From Clusia tigrina (taxonomy: Eukaryota; Arthropoda; Insecta; Diptera; Clusiidae), in the NCBI GenBank assembly GCA_920105625.2, contig OV050030.1, positions 429,628,240 through 429,692,239 of the forward strand: a stretch of DNA of 64,000 nt, read 5' to 3'. The notes under the pieces were generated by a model. It had not been told where the DNA came from and made no database searches. It saw nothing but the letters and a program-made list of their open reading frames with translations. Each line of letters starts with the position of its first letter. Within the stretch, counting starts at the first letter, position 1. The position numbers and the translations under genes are program-made. Below are positions 46,420 through 59,200 of the stretch, piece after piece.

Positions 46420-47850
46420 GGTCTACCAGAACCAAAGGGTATGAGATTAAAATTCACAACTTTCATCGCTGCTGGTCTATTTATAGAAGTAGTGAGCTGA
46501 GTCTACAACGTAACGTGAGAAGTCTTTCAGCGACTGCAGATACCAACTACTCGCTATGGGAAGCTGCAAGTAAAGTTAAGCCCCGGTACTGAGAACTGCC
46601 TATAATAGTTTCCGATGATAATTGGGCAAAAATCAATGCAGAAAGGGCGAAGTCTTTGCACATTATCTCCAACATGTGTTACACCAAATTCACTGAATTT
46701 GACTGAAGTACCCATTACACCTCTGATTGTACGACAAGCGAAACGACGCCCGAAGATAAAAATTAAGGAAGTGAAATTGATTGTGCGGAAGGAAATAAGT
46801 CCAGAAAAATCTCCAGGACACGACCTTATCACAAATAAAATGCTGGAGGAACTACCAAATATAGTAAGTGTTCACTTTACGCATATAATATTAAATGCTC
46901 TGCTAAGACTAAATTACTTCCCAAATTCTTGGAAATTATGTCCGTTATTATATTGATAAATAAACTAAGAAAGGATCCAACACAATAGCATCATATAGAC
47001 AAATAAGCCTTCTGTCAACATTCTCTAAAATCTTCGAAAAAGTACTTCTACATAAAATTACTCCACTATTGGAAACAAGAGAAGTAATCCCTCAACACCA
47101 ATTTGGGTTTCGAGAGAAGCACGGTACAATAGAGCACATCCACAGAATATCTGCAGTAATTAGAGACATTAGAAATATTGCTCTGGGAGTTTTCTTGATG
47201 TGCACAAGCGTTCGATAAAGTACGGCATGAGGGTCTCAGCTACAAAATTCAGAACTGCCTTCCCGAATATAGTAGTATTTTGAAGTCCTATTGAAGTCCT
47301 TTTTGATTTAAACTCAAACATAAAAACCATATGACAAACACCCACAAAGTCCTAGCTGGAGTCCCACAGAGGAGTATACTTGGAGTGCTTCTGTACCCAT
47401 TATACACAAGTGATTTACCAACAGATAACCAGCTGACTACGTCTACGTTTGCAGACGTTACCGCAATTTGATATTCGCATAAAGACTCCAACATTGCCTC
47501 ACAAAAATGAAAGGATCACATCAGACGGTTTACATAACGTTTACCTTTACACAAGAAGCATGCCCTCCTTTATCTCTAAATGGTGTAATGATCAAGCAAG
47601 CGATGAGAAATATCTTGGCATTCATTTGGATAGACCTCTCACCTGGCGAAAGCACATCGAAGTCAAAATTTCCGCTCTTTCTTGTTTCAGCCCTCGCAAG
47701 TACCGCAGTTCATGTACTTCCGACAGCCTCAAAGTGAAGGGTCGCTGGGACGGATTTGGACCTGGGATTCAAAATGTAAAAGCTGTCAAAACGTGCATGT
47801 GCTCTAAATCTTTAAATCTAGAGAGCGATGCCTGAGGAAAGCATCCAGCA
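46420..47850 (+). pseudogene. Jockey-type LINE remnant, RT
   Basis: The plus strand carries, in several frames, ELSLQRNVRSLSATADTNYS (about 46495-46555), the post-endonuclease linker of jockey-clade elements. It continues with EISPEKSPGHDLITNKMLEE (46790-46855), SYRQISLLSTFSKIFEKVLL (about 46990-47050) and PQHQFGFREKHGTIEHIHRI (about 47090-47155). A very eroded RT palm follows and then ISKWCNDQ/KYLGIHLDRPLTWRKHIE (about 47560-47660). Numerous stops and frameshifts mark it as old. The endonuclease and ORF1 are absent. Confidence 0.75.
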
Positions 47851-48844
47851 GGGATTTATTTTATTTTATCAGAAAAAATATACGGATCTCCTTAAACGCT
47901 CAGCTGGAAAATATTATGTTTCCACCACACACTATAATAATATTCTATCCACCCAAATGAATGGTTGTTAATTAAAAAGTGAAATATTTGTTTGTAATTA
48001 TCTTTTCCTTTTCTGAAAGTTATTTTTTTTAATTTTATTGTTTGTTCCTACATTTAAATGAGATGTCTCTAATCCTATGTCAATTAATGAAAGTAAAACT
48101 AATTAATATCCCTTGAATCATCAAATCCAATTCCATTTGCGTTTGGAGATCAGGCAGGTCCTTTTCGTTACGTCTGTGGCTGACACGAAAGGCGCCATTG
48201 CATATTGAACGGGAGAGGGAGGCATTGATTGAATGTACGATTGTCTACTTGTAAAACACACGAAAGAAAAGTAAGACACAACTCCAAACAGGGTTTACCC
48301 TTGGTATATCTAACCCATTATCTACTGGTGACTGTATAGTTCATTGGGTGTACTGTTTTCCTCCACTCTTCCCCCCACACTAATGCGTTCATGTATTCAA
48401 TTGTGTCTGTGTAATAAGTGCATACGCGTATGCTGTTGCTTTGTGGAAAGTGCATCCACTTACCGCCACTCTTTATAGCTGCTGGTGTCATTGCAGTACG
48501 CTTGTGGTAAACGTTAATTACTGCTGATGGGATGCAAAAATGACATAATTTTTCATGTTGCACCAATCCCATACTTATTATTTTGAAAAGGTCATGTTGA
48601 ATAATTTAGTTTGTTTCGGTTTTGAGCGCCGTTCGTTCTTCAGCTTGTTTCGCATCAGTGGCGTAACAACTACCCACAATTCCCACAGCTGATGGGTTCA
48701 TCAACTTGTTTGAGGATTCCTAGAAATACAGTGAGTTTTGGCTGATATGTTGTTGGTTTTTTTCCTGCTTTTTTTTGGCAAATTGTTTTTATTATTTAGC
48801 CATAGCTTGTTTGCTAATAACAACAACATAATCCAAATTCCAAA
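47851..48844. other. No gene recognised
   Basis: AT-rich. A minus-strand open frame at 48318-48572 contains a GGTAAGTGG donor-like site but has no homology or partner exon. Confidence 0.35.
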
Positions 48845-49074
48845 TTCCAAATCCAACAACATATTATCCGCATTGATTATTCTCAAAATGTTTCAGATGG
48901 TATTTGATTGGTATATTCGCAGATTAATATATTTGTTTTCTTTTATTACTTGCTATATATTCCAAATCCAACAACATAATATCCGCATTGATTATTCTCA
49001 AAATGTTTCAGATGGTATTTGGTTGGTATATTCGCAGATTAATATATTTGTTTTCTTTTATTACTTGCTATATA
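48845..49074. repeat. 115-bp tandem duplication
   Basis: TTCCAAATCCAACAACAT starts at 48845 and again at 48960; both copies run to TTGCTATATA with about two differences. Confidence 0.85.
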
Positions 49075-49169
49075 AGTGTTTTCCTACATGATCGTTGTTA
49101 ACGGAAATATATATTATCACTTGCTCCGCAAGGTTCAGGAGATGTGGAAAAATATTGTGCCATTTCAGA

Positions 49170-49430
49170 ATGACTGCACTACAGTGCAGGAAGATTCTTC
49201 ATACATCTACGCACACCATTAGCAGCCTTATAGCTATCTACACGGGTCATTGGACTATCGGCGTGCATGATGGGGCACTCCGTTAAATGTTCATTGCAAG
49301 GACTGCAAAGACCCTCAAGAGAGAGAAACAATTATCTACTTTCTTTGTAATTGCCCTGAACTCGCTTGCAGGAGACTCAAATATTTCGAAAGTCCTTTTC
49401 TAGACAGTCTGGGGCATTGCGCTAGTTTAT
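49170..49430 (+). pseudogene. LINE remnant, C-terminal tail
   Basis: The sequence encodes SLIAIYTGHWTIGVHDGALR and, after a frame change, CKGCKDPQERETI then CNCPELACRRLKYFESPFLD. This is the Cys/His-bearing tail that follows RNase H in I/LOA/R1-type LINEs. Only this end is present, so it is a 5'-truncated copy. It lies just upstream of the DD41D mariner. Confidence 0.65.
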
Positions 49431-49478
49431 AATTCATAACAACTCCGGCTAGTTGTAATTTCATAGTATATCATAGTA

Positions 49479-50783
49479 CAGGGTGGCCCAAATGACACCT
49501 AGTGATGTTAAACACGTGTAACTCTTGTAATAACGGGTTTTTTTAAATGATTTATTTTAATATGTTAAATACAATTTATGGAAATTTAACGTGACTATGT
49601 GTGAAATATGACATCAGACAAATGACCACCATTTTGCTCGATAAAGGCATTGGCTCTTTTGAGCGCATTTTGCATTACACGGCGTAATGTTTCTGGTTGC
49701 AGGCGCCGTATTTCGTCTCGAATATTCTGCTTGAGCTGTCCAAGTGTCTGTGGTTTGTTAACAAGCACTTTGTCTTTTAAATATCCCCATAAAAAAAATC
49801 GGGCGCAGTTAAATCTGGTGAACGAGGAGGCCAAGGGAAATCTGAATTTCTTGAATTTATGCGTTCACCAAAAATTTCACGCAGCATGTCAATAGTTTGC
49901 CTAACAGTATGCGCAGTGGCTCCATCTTGTTGAAACCACAAATTAGGATGTTGCTCCACCATTGGCCGCAAAAAGTTGTCGATAATTGTTCTGTAAGAAG
50001 CCCCGGAGACCGTTTCTGGCGTTTCATCCTCATTCTCAAAGAAATATGGGCCGATGATTTTTGTGGCCATAACACCGCACCAAACAGTGCATCTGATTGG
50101 GTGTGACTGATGCTGATGTATTGCCCTTGGATTTTCGGAGCCGCACAACCTACAGTTTTGTTTATTCACATAACCACTTAAATGGAAATGCGCTTCATCC
50201 GTCATCAAAAGATTATTTAAAAAATGATTTTGTATGGCTAATTGTGTAAAGCGAATAGCGTACTGTAGTCGTTTGTTGGAGGTCTTGCGGTAGAAGCTGT
50301 TGCACAATTTGAACTTTGTATGGATACATCTTAAGATCCAACTTTAAAATTCTCTGTAATGTTGTTCTGGGTATACCCAATTGGCCGGAACGGCGACGAG
50401 TTCAGACAGATGGATCATTTGCAACACTCTGCTGCACAGCTTCCACGTTGTCTTCAGTACGAATATTTCGATGAGCACCTCTTCCTGGACGGTCGGCAAC
50501 TGAACCCACTTCCTCAAAACGGCGAAGTAAACTTGTAATCATGGAAGATGTGGGCGCTGATCTTACGTTAAAAAAATGGCGATAATTTCGCTGCGTCAGA
50601 ACAATTGACAGTTGAGAAGAATAATAAAATTCGATAATTTTAATGCGTTGGTGTGGACTGTACGTATTCATTTTAAATTTCCAAGAGTTCAGTTATAATC
50701 TGCAAAAAGAAAAAATAAATTATGTTGAAAAATAAAAAAGTTATTTGTGTTTCACATCAGCTGGTCTTATTTGGGCCACCCTA
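49479..50783 (-). mobile_element. DD41D mariner-like element (rosa type), inactive
   Basis: Terminal inverted repeats GGGTGGCCCAAAT lie at 49481-49493 and, inverted, near 50769-50781. TA dinucleotides flank them (49477-49478 and 50784-50785). The transposase is on the minus strand. The spacing of its second and third catalytic Asp is 41 residues, which defines the DD41D group known from Ceratitis rosa and other tephritids. Confidence 0.85.
49595..50671 (-). pseudogene. DD41D transposase, broken
   Basis: It starts MNTYSPHQRIKIIEFYYSSQ at 50671, followed by a helix-turn-helix region (SSMITSLLRRFEEVGSV, RPGRGAHRNIRTEDNV). A TGA at about 50404-50402 and a frameshift near 50285 interrupt it. The next frame has the catalytic segments MTDEAHFHLSGYVNKQNCR (first Asp), WFQQDGATAHTVR (second Asp) and PPRSPDLTAPDFF (third Asp, 41 residues after the second). 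After another frameshift near 49780 the C-terminus reads LWGYLKDKVLVNKP and ends SDVIFHT near 49595. All three Asp are retained, but the reading frame is broken at three points. Confidence 0.85.
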
Positions 50784-51214
50784 TATATCTAGTATATAGT
50801 ATATCATCTTTACGCTCGCGAGGATATGTCATCAAAACAGCACTAGTGCCAATTGGGGCGACCCGAGGGTTGTCAGCCATTTTACCTACCTACCTATTTG
50901 CTATAAAGGACCTTAAACTGATTTCATTAAAACTGCACACAAGGATAAATGTTTATTTGAGTATAACCATAATGGATGAGATCAAGTACAAATATTTTGT
51001 TACGAAAATTAGTTTTGATTAGGAGTATAGCACTGGAGCACTGGATTCTGATCAGTAATAGTAATTATTTTTATATTATTTGATGATTTATCTTTAATGG
51101 ATGTAAATAACGATCATCTTAAGACAAACTTGACAAAGTTCAATTTACAACAGCGTGTAGACTCACAATTTTGCAACTAAATCATTATAGATTAATTCGA
51201 ATAGATTAAAATAG

Positions 51215-52830
51215 AACCTTGGTACTATACTGTTGAAGGAATCAATATAAAATACTCCGATGAGGTCAAATATCTAGGTGTAGTTCTGGATTAGAGACTA
51301 AATTAGAACTCTTCCTAAATTCGGTGATAAACCAAGAGCAATGTGGGCCGGTCGGAGTTTTTTGGTACAACATGGGATCTAGACTCAAAAATGATATACT
51401 GGGTAAGATGATTAGACCAATCATTACTTATGCATCCCTCGTATGGTGTCCTAAGACAACACAAGAATTAGGTAAGAAAATACATACAAGTTTTCAAAGG
51501 CAGGCTTTCTTGGCAATTACGGGTGCCATGCGAAACTCCCCAGCCGCTGGTATTGAAGCGATAATAGGATTATCCCCACTGTACACATTCGTAAAAAAAT
51601 TTGCTGCTAGAAGCGCATTGAAGATGAAAATCTTGTCTAGACAAGAGCCTCATGACTTTGGTCATTTCAATGTTATAAAAAACATACCGGATCAAAACAT
51701 TATCTGCTCAATAACGGTCTCGAAACGACACTGATCCAATTTTGAGATTATTATCTCAGACCGTGATGAATGGAATATAGGAGGACCTTGGGTGGACCCT
51801 AGAAGTCTGGTATGGTTCACAGACGGTTCAAAAACAAACACCGGAATCGGTGGAAGGGTCATTGGACCAAATACCAAAATCTTAGAACCAATGGACCGGT
51901 GGCCTAGCGTCTTCCAGGCTGAAATTCAAGCAATTACAATCTGTGTAAAAATAAATCTAAAAAGAGATATCAAGGGCGCGCTCTTAGCTATATATTCAGA
52001 TAGTCAAGCTGCTGATGCGACAAATAAGGTTGCAGTTTGCTGGATCCCGGGTCACTCAAGGATCGAAGACAACGAAATTGCTGACAAACTGGCTAGGGCC
52101 GGTTCCGCAGCAAGCCTCATAGGTCCAGAGCCATACTATGGTATCAACTGGGTAGATAATTGGGAACATAGTATCAGAATGTCACACTGGAAAGGGATAG
52201 AAGGACTTCGCCAAACTAAAAGACTGGTAAGGCCATTCACCCACAATAAAGAACTACGCAATATGTGCAAAGCATCCATAGGGAAAATAGTAGATTTTCT
52301 ATCAGTTCATTACTACTTGAAATAATAATTATCCACATTCTTGACGAATAAAAATCCTCATTCTTGACGATACGGAGTGCCGGCTCTGTCTAGAAGAAGA
52401 AGAAACCACAGAGCACATACTATTCAACTGCATTTGTCAAGGACTAGAATGAACATATTCCCCCGCAACCAGCTGGCTCTGGAAGAAATAAAGAATGCTC
52501 CTGTTATTGACATTCTCAAATTCGTCCATAAAGCGGAAAAGATGATGAAAGAACATAACTTTCAACTATTTCCTTTTTTTAGACAAGGAAAATCTAAGTA
52601 AAAAAAGGAGCTGATGACTTTAATTGAGACGCTTAAACATCACTAAACGGACGAAATGCCATGGCATTACTGAAAACTACCGGTACTAAGCCAATAGGGC
52701 ATAGTAGATCGGAGAGTTGTGATCACATGGACCAGTAATGACAAATGTAGTATGACACAAAAAACGTTTTAGGCCGCAGAGCAAACTAATAAAGCAAAAT
52801 TATTATTATTATTGTTATTAACTACATCGC
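51215..52830 (+). pseudogene. LINE remnant with RT end and RNase H
   Basis: The fragment starts near EVKYLGVVLD (about 51265), followed by MIRPIITYASLVWCPKTTQE (51408-51470) of the RT C-terminus. RNase H is well preserved: SLVWFTDGSKTNTGIGG (51805), FQAEIQAI (51912), LLAIYSDSQAA (51980) and CWIPGHSRIEDNEIADKLAR (52038-52095), giving the D-E-D-D set of acidic residues. A tail with CRLCLEEEETTEHILFNC lies near 52380-52430 after stops. The 3' end is a TTA/TAT-type repeat near 52800, as in some I/LOA-type elements. The copy is 5'-truncated and inactive. Confidence 0.8.
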
Positions 52831-54189
52831 TTCACACCACTGCTACTTTGAATTCACAACTAAACTCTTAGAACTTACTCTTTGTACATGTGTACTCATC
52901 AATACTTAAACTTGTTCATCACGAAACGCACGTCGCCAAACTCTTTTACTGTAGTCAAATGGAAAGAAGAACCTCTATAAGCAGAGCACGGAGTCTTCTT
53001 ATCCAACAGCCAGTAATAATAATCGTGTCTATGCAACAGTACCTTTAAACCCCGGCTTAAATTATGAAACACCACTCAGTGTGACTCCAGCACAATCAAT
53101 GTATACAAATATCCTCTCAGGCACCACTTCGTGTTTTTATTGAAAATTGCATTATAAAATCGCATCGAAAAGCACGCAACATGCGTAAAACCATTGTTAA
53201 AGCCGCCTGCCATAAACGCGTAATGAGCAGTTCCGAAATATTTCGTTGATAACGCTGACAACAAAACCGGCTTCAGTGCCCCATTAATGAACTGACTGGC
53301 TGGCCCACATCCCAAGTCTGCTCAACTTAATTTTAATAGCATAATTTCACTTTATTTCGACATATTACAAACAGTCAATTTGCAGCCCACTTTGTTGCAA
53401 TTTCATTGGCTGAAAAAGCCCTTACAAGAACATAACTAATTCGCCTCGCCACGACACTATAGGTGTGGGCAAACAGCTTAAGCAGGAGGGAAATACCTGC
53501 TCACTAAAGACGAGTTCTCTTTTACAAATAATTGATGAGTTTTAGTGACCTCTTCAATTTGGTCCGCCATTTTCTGGGCAACTAGGGTAAGTGCAGAAAT
53601 GAAACTGACCATCAGGTCACTTTCACAAATTTTATTTTGTTCCTTTCACACATTGGTCAGCAATGCATCTATAAAAGAGTATATAAGCAATATCCTAAAA
53701 TCCTACCATCCCGATTTTACAATTTCACGTGCCACACTAAATCCAGAATGGAATAAACTCTAACCGAGTCGAATTAACACACATTGTCCCATTAGTAGGT
53801 CAATGTATGCGGCATTGATAATTTGAACAAATTTATGGAATATTTGATATTAGCTTAAGGTTTTAGATGGATCGTAGATATATGCTAATGCATGTTCTCT
53901 CCCGAACTGTATGCAGCTTGCTAGAGTAGATTTTTTTTTCTGAAAGTTTGCGACATAGAGCGATATTAAGATCTTTTGCTAGAATGACATTTTTCGTTGA
54001 CACTAGCTTTGGGAAGAGGCGATCAGCAGCGTCTTACATTCTATCCGGTATCAAGGGGAGACTAGCTTCTGGGAAAATATTTTCTGTTGGTGTCATTGGA
54101 AACACCTTGATGCTTCTACGAACTTCCATGTGGCACGGTGCGAAAAGCCTCCCAATATTACGTTTGGCTTATTGACCTTAAATCGGCAA
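52831..54189. other. No gene recognised
   Basis: Open frames at 53076-53315 (-), 53545-53763 (+) and 53948-54175 (+) have no domain and no splice support. Confidence 0.4.
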
Positions 54190-55430
54190 ATCCGTAAACA
54201 ATTTTGGACAATATAAGGGCTCTGATGATATGGATGCGAACGGTGGTGAAGGAGGTAATGCTCAGACGATTGTGTTTTAACTCAATGTGGAGGAAAGGGT
54301 AAAGAAAGCTACCAACGCTCTATATGCTTGTAAAAATATGCTTTGTATCCACTTGGGGGCTCTCTCCTTCTCTGATGCATTGGTGCTACACAGCCATAGA
54401 AAGACCTATTTTCCTCTACGGTATTTTGGCGTGGTTTGTTGTTAGGAAGAATACTTACTGCAGACTTATGGAAAGAGTCCAAACACTTGCGGCACTGTGT
54501 GTGGCCGCAACTACACTATTCTCAATCTACCCCCAATCGACCTCTTTGCGGAGACCCTTGCAGCAAAATCTGCGGAAGGTTGTTAGCCACTAAACAATTC
54601 TCTCTCCGATCCTTCGGTCATGGCTCTATAGGTCGAAGTCTCACGGTCAACACGGATTATGTGACTCCTATTCTTAGCCTGCGGAAACAAATAAAAACAA
54701 CTATTGAGACGGAAGAATGCGAAACCTTCAACCAATTCACGGACGGCTCGAAAATGGAGGACGGTGTTGAGGCAGCTGTCTACTGCCCCGAACTAGATAT
54801 CAGACAGTCTTTCAGACTACCTAAATACTGCAGCATTTTTCAAGCGGAAGCTGTTGCAGCTTGGAAAGCCGCAGAGCTCGCCTGCATAGCAGAAACTACG
54901 ACCTCCACAATAAATTTCTACAAATGATCAATAGCCGTATTGAAGATGACATGATGAGAAAGGTGGAATAAAGGTGGAGTACTACCACGTGTAAAATCGC
55001 AAAGCTCATGTGCAAACCGTACAGTACTCAGACTAATTCGATACTAGCACTTCCGAGGAAGGATTGCAGAAGGGTAGTAGGAGTACTCACAGGTCACTGT
55101 CTAACGACGGTACACGCTGAAAGCATGAGACTCAGAAAAACAATGAATGCAGGAAATGTGGGGAGCAGGGCACAATGGAAACTTTGGATCATCTACTATG
55201 CCTGCCGGGCAATATCGAAAACGCGTTTAACACATCTGAGAGCCCCCTGGTTTGAAGGGCATACAATTAGGAACAGTTTCTAAGCTCTTAAGATTTGCTA
55301 AGAGCGTTTGTCTGTTTAACGATATATACTACAACTCTTGAACGGATATCCATCTGGCACCGCAAAGGACCTCGTTGGTCTATGTGCCAGTTTAACGAAA
55401 CCTAACTCAGAAGGGACTTCAAGGATTCTT
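54190..55430 (+). pseudogene. LINE remnant with RT end and RNase H
   Basis: The plus strand shows, across shifted frames, VKKATNALYACKNML (about 54300), WGLSPSLMHWCYTAIERPIF (54353-54410), then RNase H pieces FNQFTDGSKMEDGVEAAVY (54729-54785) and FQAEAVAAWKAAELACIAE (54837-54892). A tail segment LPRKDCRRVVGVLTGHC lies near 55050-55100. It is related to the RNase H LINEs elsewhere in the window but too eroded for clade assignment. It abuts a minus-strand LINE fragment at 55440. Confidence 0.7.
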
Positions 55431-55439
55431 GAAACTCTT

Positions 55440-55581
55440 AAGGTCCTTGAAAAGAGTTGAAAGACTCGGAAGTCAAGTTAAGGACATTTGAGAAATTTTT
55501 GAAAACGAACAGTGGACACCACTGAGTATATCCCCGACTAGAAAAGTTCGTTACAATGTTGGTGAATGTGCTCATTACTTT
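55440..55581 (-). pseudogene. LINE RT, distal half of an interrupted copy
   Basis: The minus strand reads VMSTFTNIVTNFSSRGYTQW then CPLFVFKN, the stretch that follows the YADD box in LINE RTs. The YADD box itself (HLLYADDLVIFSK) lies at about 63180-63230, on the other side of the LTR element. The frame is the same on both sides if one copy of ACTTT is counted once. Confidence 0.75.
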
Positions 55582-55791
55582 TGTAAGGACACAAAAATCT
55601 GGCATCTCGATACATGTCAGGCGAGGCATGATAAAAATGAAGAAGGCAAGCGATGAGCAGTTGCCGCGCAGACGCCGAGTGGAGAGGTCTATTTTTTTCA
55701 ATTAACTACACATATATATATTTTTTTCTTTTTCTTAACCTTAATCAATAAATAAATAAGTGAATAAATGTTTTCTTTCATTACGCCTTTT
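55582..55791 (+). repeat. 5' LTR of the young Ty3/gypsy element
   Basis: Starts TGTAAGGACAC, ends ACGCCTTTT, 210 bp. It contains a TATATATATA run and overlapping AATAAA signals near 55747-55768. No difference from the 3' LTR was seen. Confidence 0.9.
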
Positions 55792-55793
55792 AA

Positions 55794-55807
55794 TTCAGAA
55801 GTGGGAT
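55794..55807 (+). promoter_or_regulatory. Probable primer-binding site
   Basis: TTCAGAAGTGGGAT, two bases inside the 5' LTR, resembles the 3' end complement of a tRNA-Leu. The tRNA assignment is from memory. Confidence 0.5.
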
Positions 55808-56235
55808 CATGTACATAATCGCATACATGTGTGCATGCATCCAGCCTAAACGTTTAATGTGAGACGGCGTCGAAAAAAAATATAGATATAAACGGTGCAA
55901 AAAAAAAAATACGATGACGAATTCCGAGAAAACAAATGTGTGAAAACAACAAAAACAACACCCAAATGTGTGTTGTACCGAATATTTCCTAGTGAAACGA
56001 AACGAAAGACGAAAACGAAGAAAAGTAATAAAAACGAATTGTAGGCAGCGTTGCCAAAATTCTGAAACGCAAAAGAAAAACGAAAAACGAAACGAGAAGC
56101 AATTATACACACATCAACGTAACGTAAACGAAAACTTCAACGATAAAGTGGTGCATTCAATATTAAACGAAACGAAACGATCATTTTATATAATTTCACG
56201 CTAACTAACGTACTAATATCGAATATATTTTCAAA

Positions 56236-59200
56236 ATGAAGAAGAAAATTTCATTATTAAAGGTAGAGGCACTAAAAAAAGCGCTTCGCGAACTAAATTT
56301 AAAAACAAGCGGTACAAAAAACGAGTTGATTGAACGTCTTACTGCTGCGGTACATGGTGACGAGGTTGAATACGAGAGTGATGACGACGATGATGATAGA
56401 GAGTTTATTCAATCCCAAGTCGATAACTTACGAAGCATGATGGAGACCTTAACTGCTATTGTGCAACGTCAGGTAACAATGCAAGCGCAAAACGTTCCTC
56501 AAGAACGCAACGATAACAAGGTCGGTGAATCCGCTACAGTTATGCCTAATGGAAATAATCAACATCGAAACGTCCAAAATTTAAGAGAAATAGCCGACAC
56601 TTTGCCTGAATACGACCCAACGAAAGACGCATTATTTAGTGTGGAGCAGTTCATCGACAGAGTTGAAAAATCAATAAGGGCATATAATTGGGATGACAAA
56701 TGTGTTTTATTGGCTGTGTATGGAAAACTTAAGGGTCCTGCTAAGTTGTGGCTCGATGCATCAATGGAATTTTACACAACTTGGGCTCAATTTGCCGATG
56801 AACTAAAATCCGAATTTAGCACAACACCGAACGAAGCCGACGTTCATTTCAAAATGACAAAAGCAGTACGTCAGCATAACGAAACCGTCAGCGAATATTG
56901 TTTCCGAATGGGAGCATTGGGAAAGCGTTACAGTCTCAGCGAATCCGCGATTATCAAATATACGCGTGAGGGCCTCAAACATCGTGAGCTGCAAATGGCT
57001 ATTGCTGCTCTTCGTTTTAAATCAATGAAAGAAATGAGAGAGTCCTTAGATGAATATTTATCAAACATGGCTGCTTGCTCAACTGGTAACAAGGTGAACA
57101 CACCATTTAAACGAGATTTCGGCAACAGTGATAACAAATTTGGCAATAAATCAACGGAAAACGCAAATAAAACAAGAACAGAAAAAAATCCAATCGTCTG
57201 TTATAACTGTTCAGAAGCAGGGCACATATCCAGCGCTTGCCCGAAACCATCAAGACGTCAAAGATGCCGAGATTGCAATAAGGTTCATCCAAGAAATTTA
57301 CCGGAACATTGTGGAAAACCAATCTCACGAACAACGAACACCGTGCGGAAAGAGTTCGAAGATAAACCTGTCTTCATTAACAACGCAAAATTCCATGCAT
57401 TGATCGACACCGGAAGCCAGTGTAGCATGATATGCAAATCGTTAGCCGGAAAAGTTCATAACGAAAAAAACAGATGTCATGTACGTATAAGCGGGGTTTG
57501 CGGTGGGTCAAGTTTCCTAAACGAGGTGATGAGGTCAACAGTTTTTGTCGACGATATTAAAATTGACGTTGATTTGTACGTGGCAGAAGATGGAATATTC
57601 TCGTCTGATATTATACTCGGTAACGACATATTTTCGAACAACAACATCCGTTTAATTGTAAAAGACAACGAGCAAAAATTTGAGTATGCGGTTTTATCCA
57701 CGATAAGAGACATCGAAAGGTCAACTATCAATTCTTCCGAAATAAACTGCGACATCGACGACAATTTAAGCAAGGAGAAACTTCATAATCTTTTAAGAGA
57801 ATACCATGACGTTTTCGGTAAGGGAATTCAGGAAATAGGATCAACAGATGCCGTGCAAATGACAATAAAATTGACAACAGATGAACCGATAACAACTAAA
57901 CCATATCGCATACCCGAACCGAAAAAAGCAGCTGTTGCTAAAATGATTGGCGAACTTCTTGAAAATGACATAATTACAAAGTCCACTTCAGAATATGCAA
58001 GTCCGATAGTTATGGTCAAAAAGAAGAATGGTGATGATCGTCTATGCATTGACTATCGGCGATTAAATCTGCATACTGCAAAAGAGGTATTTCCCACACC
58101 GAATATCGAGGAGAGATTGCAAGAAGTGAAGCAGTTTTCATATTTCACCGTACTTGATATGAACAGTGGTTACTATCAAATAAAAATCGAGGACGATAGC
58201 CGAAAGTATACAGCCTTTATAACTCCAGACGGTCTCTACGAATTTAAGAGAATGCCTTTCGGGCTGAAAAACGCTCCAGCCGTATTCCAGCGGCTAATGG
58301 CTTTAATAAAGGAGAAAACGCGGGACGGAGATATGTTTCACTACATGGACGACATCATTGTTGCCGGTAACGACATCGACGAAATGCTTGGAAAATTGCG
58401 GCGAGTTCTGCATGCACTCAGCGAATTGAATTTGACACTAAATTTAAGAAAATGTGAATTTTTGAAGCAAACCATCGAATTCCTTGGACATAAACTACAT
58501 CCCGCAGGTCTTAGTCCAGGTAAAATTAAAACAGCGGCAATTTTGGAGTTCACAACACCAACGACAACGACAGATGTTCGACGTTTCCTTGGCCTCAGCG
58601 GATATTTTCGAAAATTTGTTCCCGGGTATGCGCTTATATCCGAACCTTTACGAAGATTGCTGAGGAAAGATTGTAAATTCGAGTGGGGAAATGAGCAAAG
58701 CGAAGCATTCGAAAAGTTGAAAGAATGCCTGACGACAAATCCTGTTATATGCGCATACAGAACAAACGGTGAACATCAAATTCACACTGATGCTAGCTCC
58801 AACGGTATCGCAGGCGTATTGATGCAGAAAGAAACGGACGCATGGAAACCAGTAGCGTATTACAGCCGATCGCCGTCCAAAGATGAGAAGAATTATCACA
58901 GCTATGAATTGGAAACTTTGGCGGTAGTCGAGACATTAGAGCGGTTCCGTTATTACATCTATGGCAAGCAAGTTACTGTCGTAACCGATTGCAGCGCAGT
59001 ACGAACAGCAATGCAGAAAAAGGAACTTATCCCAAGAATAGCGAGGTGGTGGCTACGCATACAAGATTTTGATGCTAAAATTGAACACCGAGCCGGCCAA
59101 CGCATGGCACACGTGGATGCACTAAGCAGAGCACCATACGAATCACCACGCGAAATGGATACAGCATCTATGCAAATTGCTAAAACCGTAATCAGCGAAG

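Noticed and set aside
48318..48572. Minus-strand exon with internal GTAAGT
   Set aside because: No homology, and the acceptor and frame are ambiguous.
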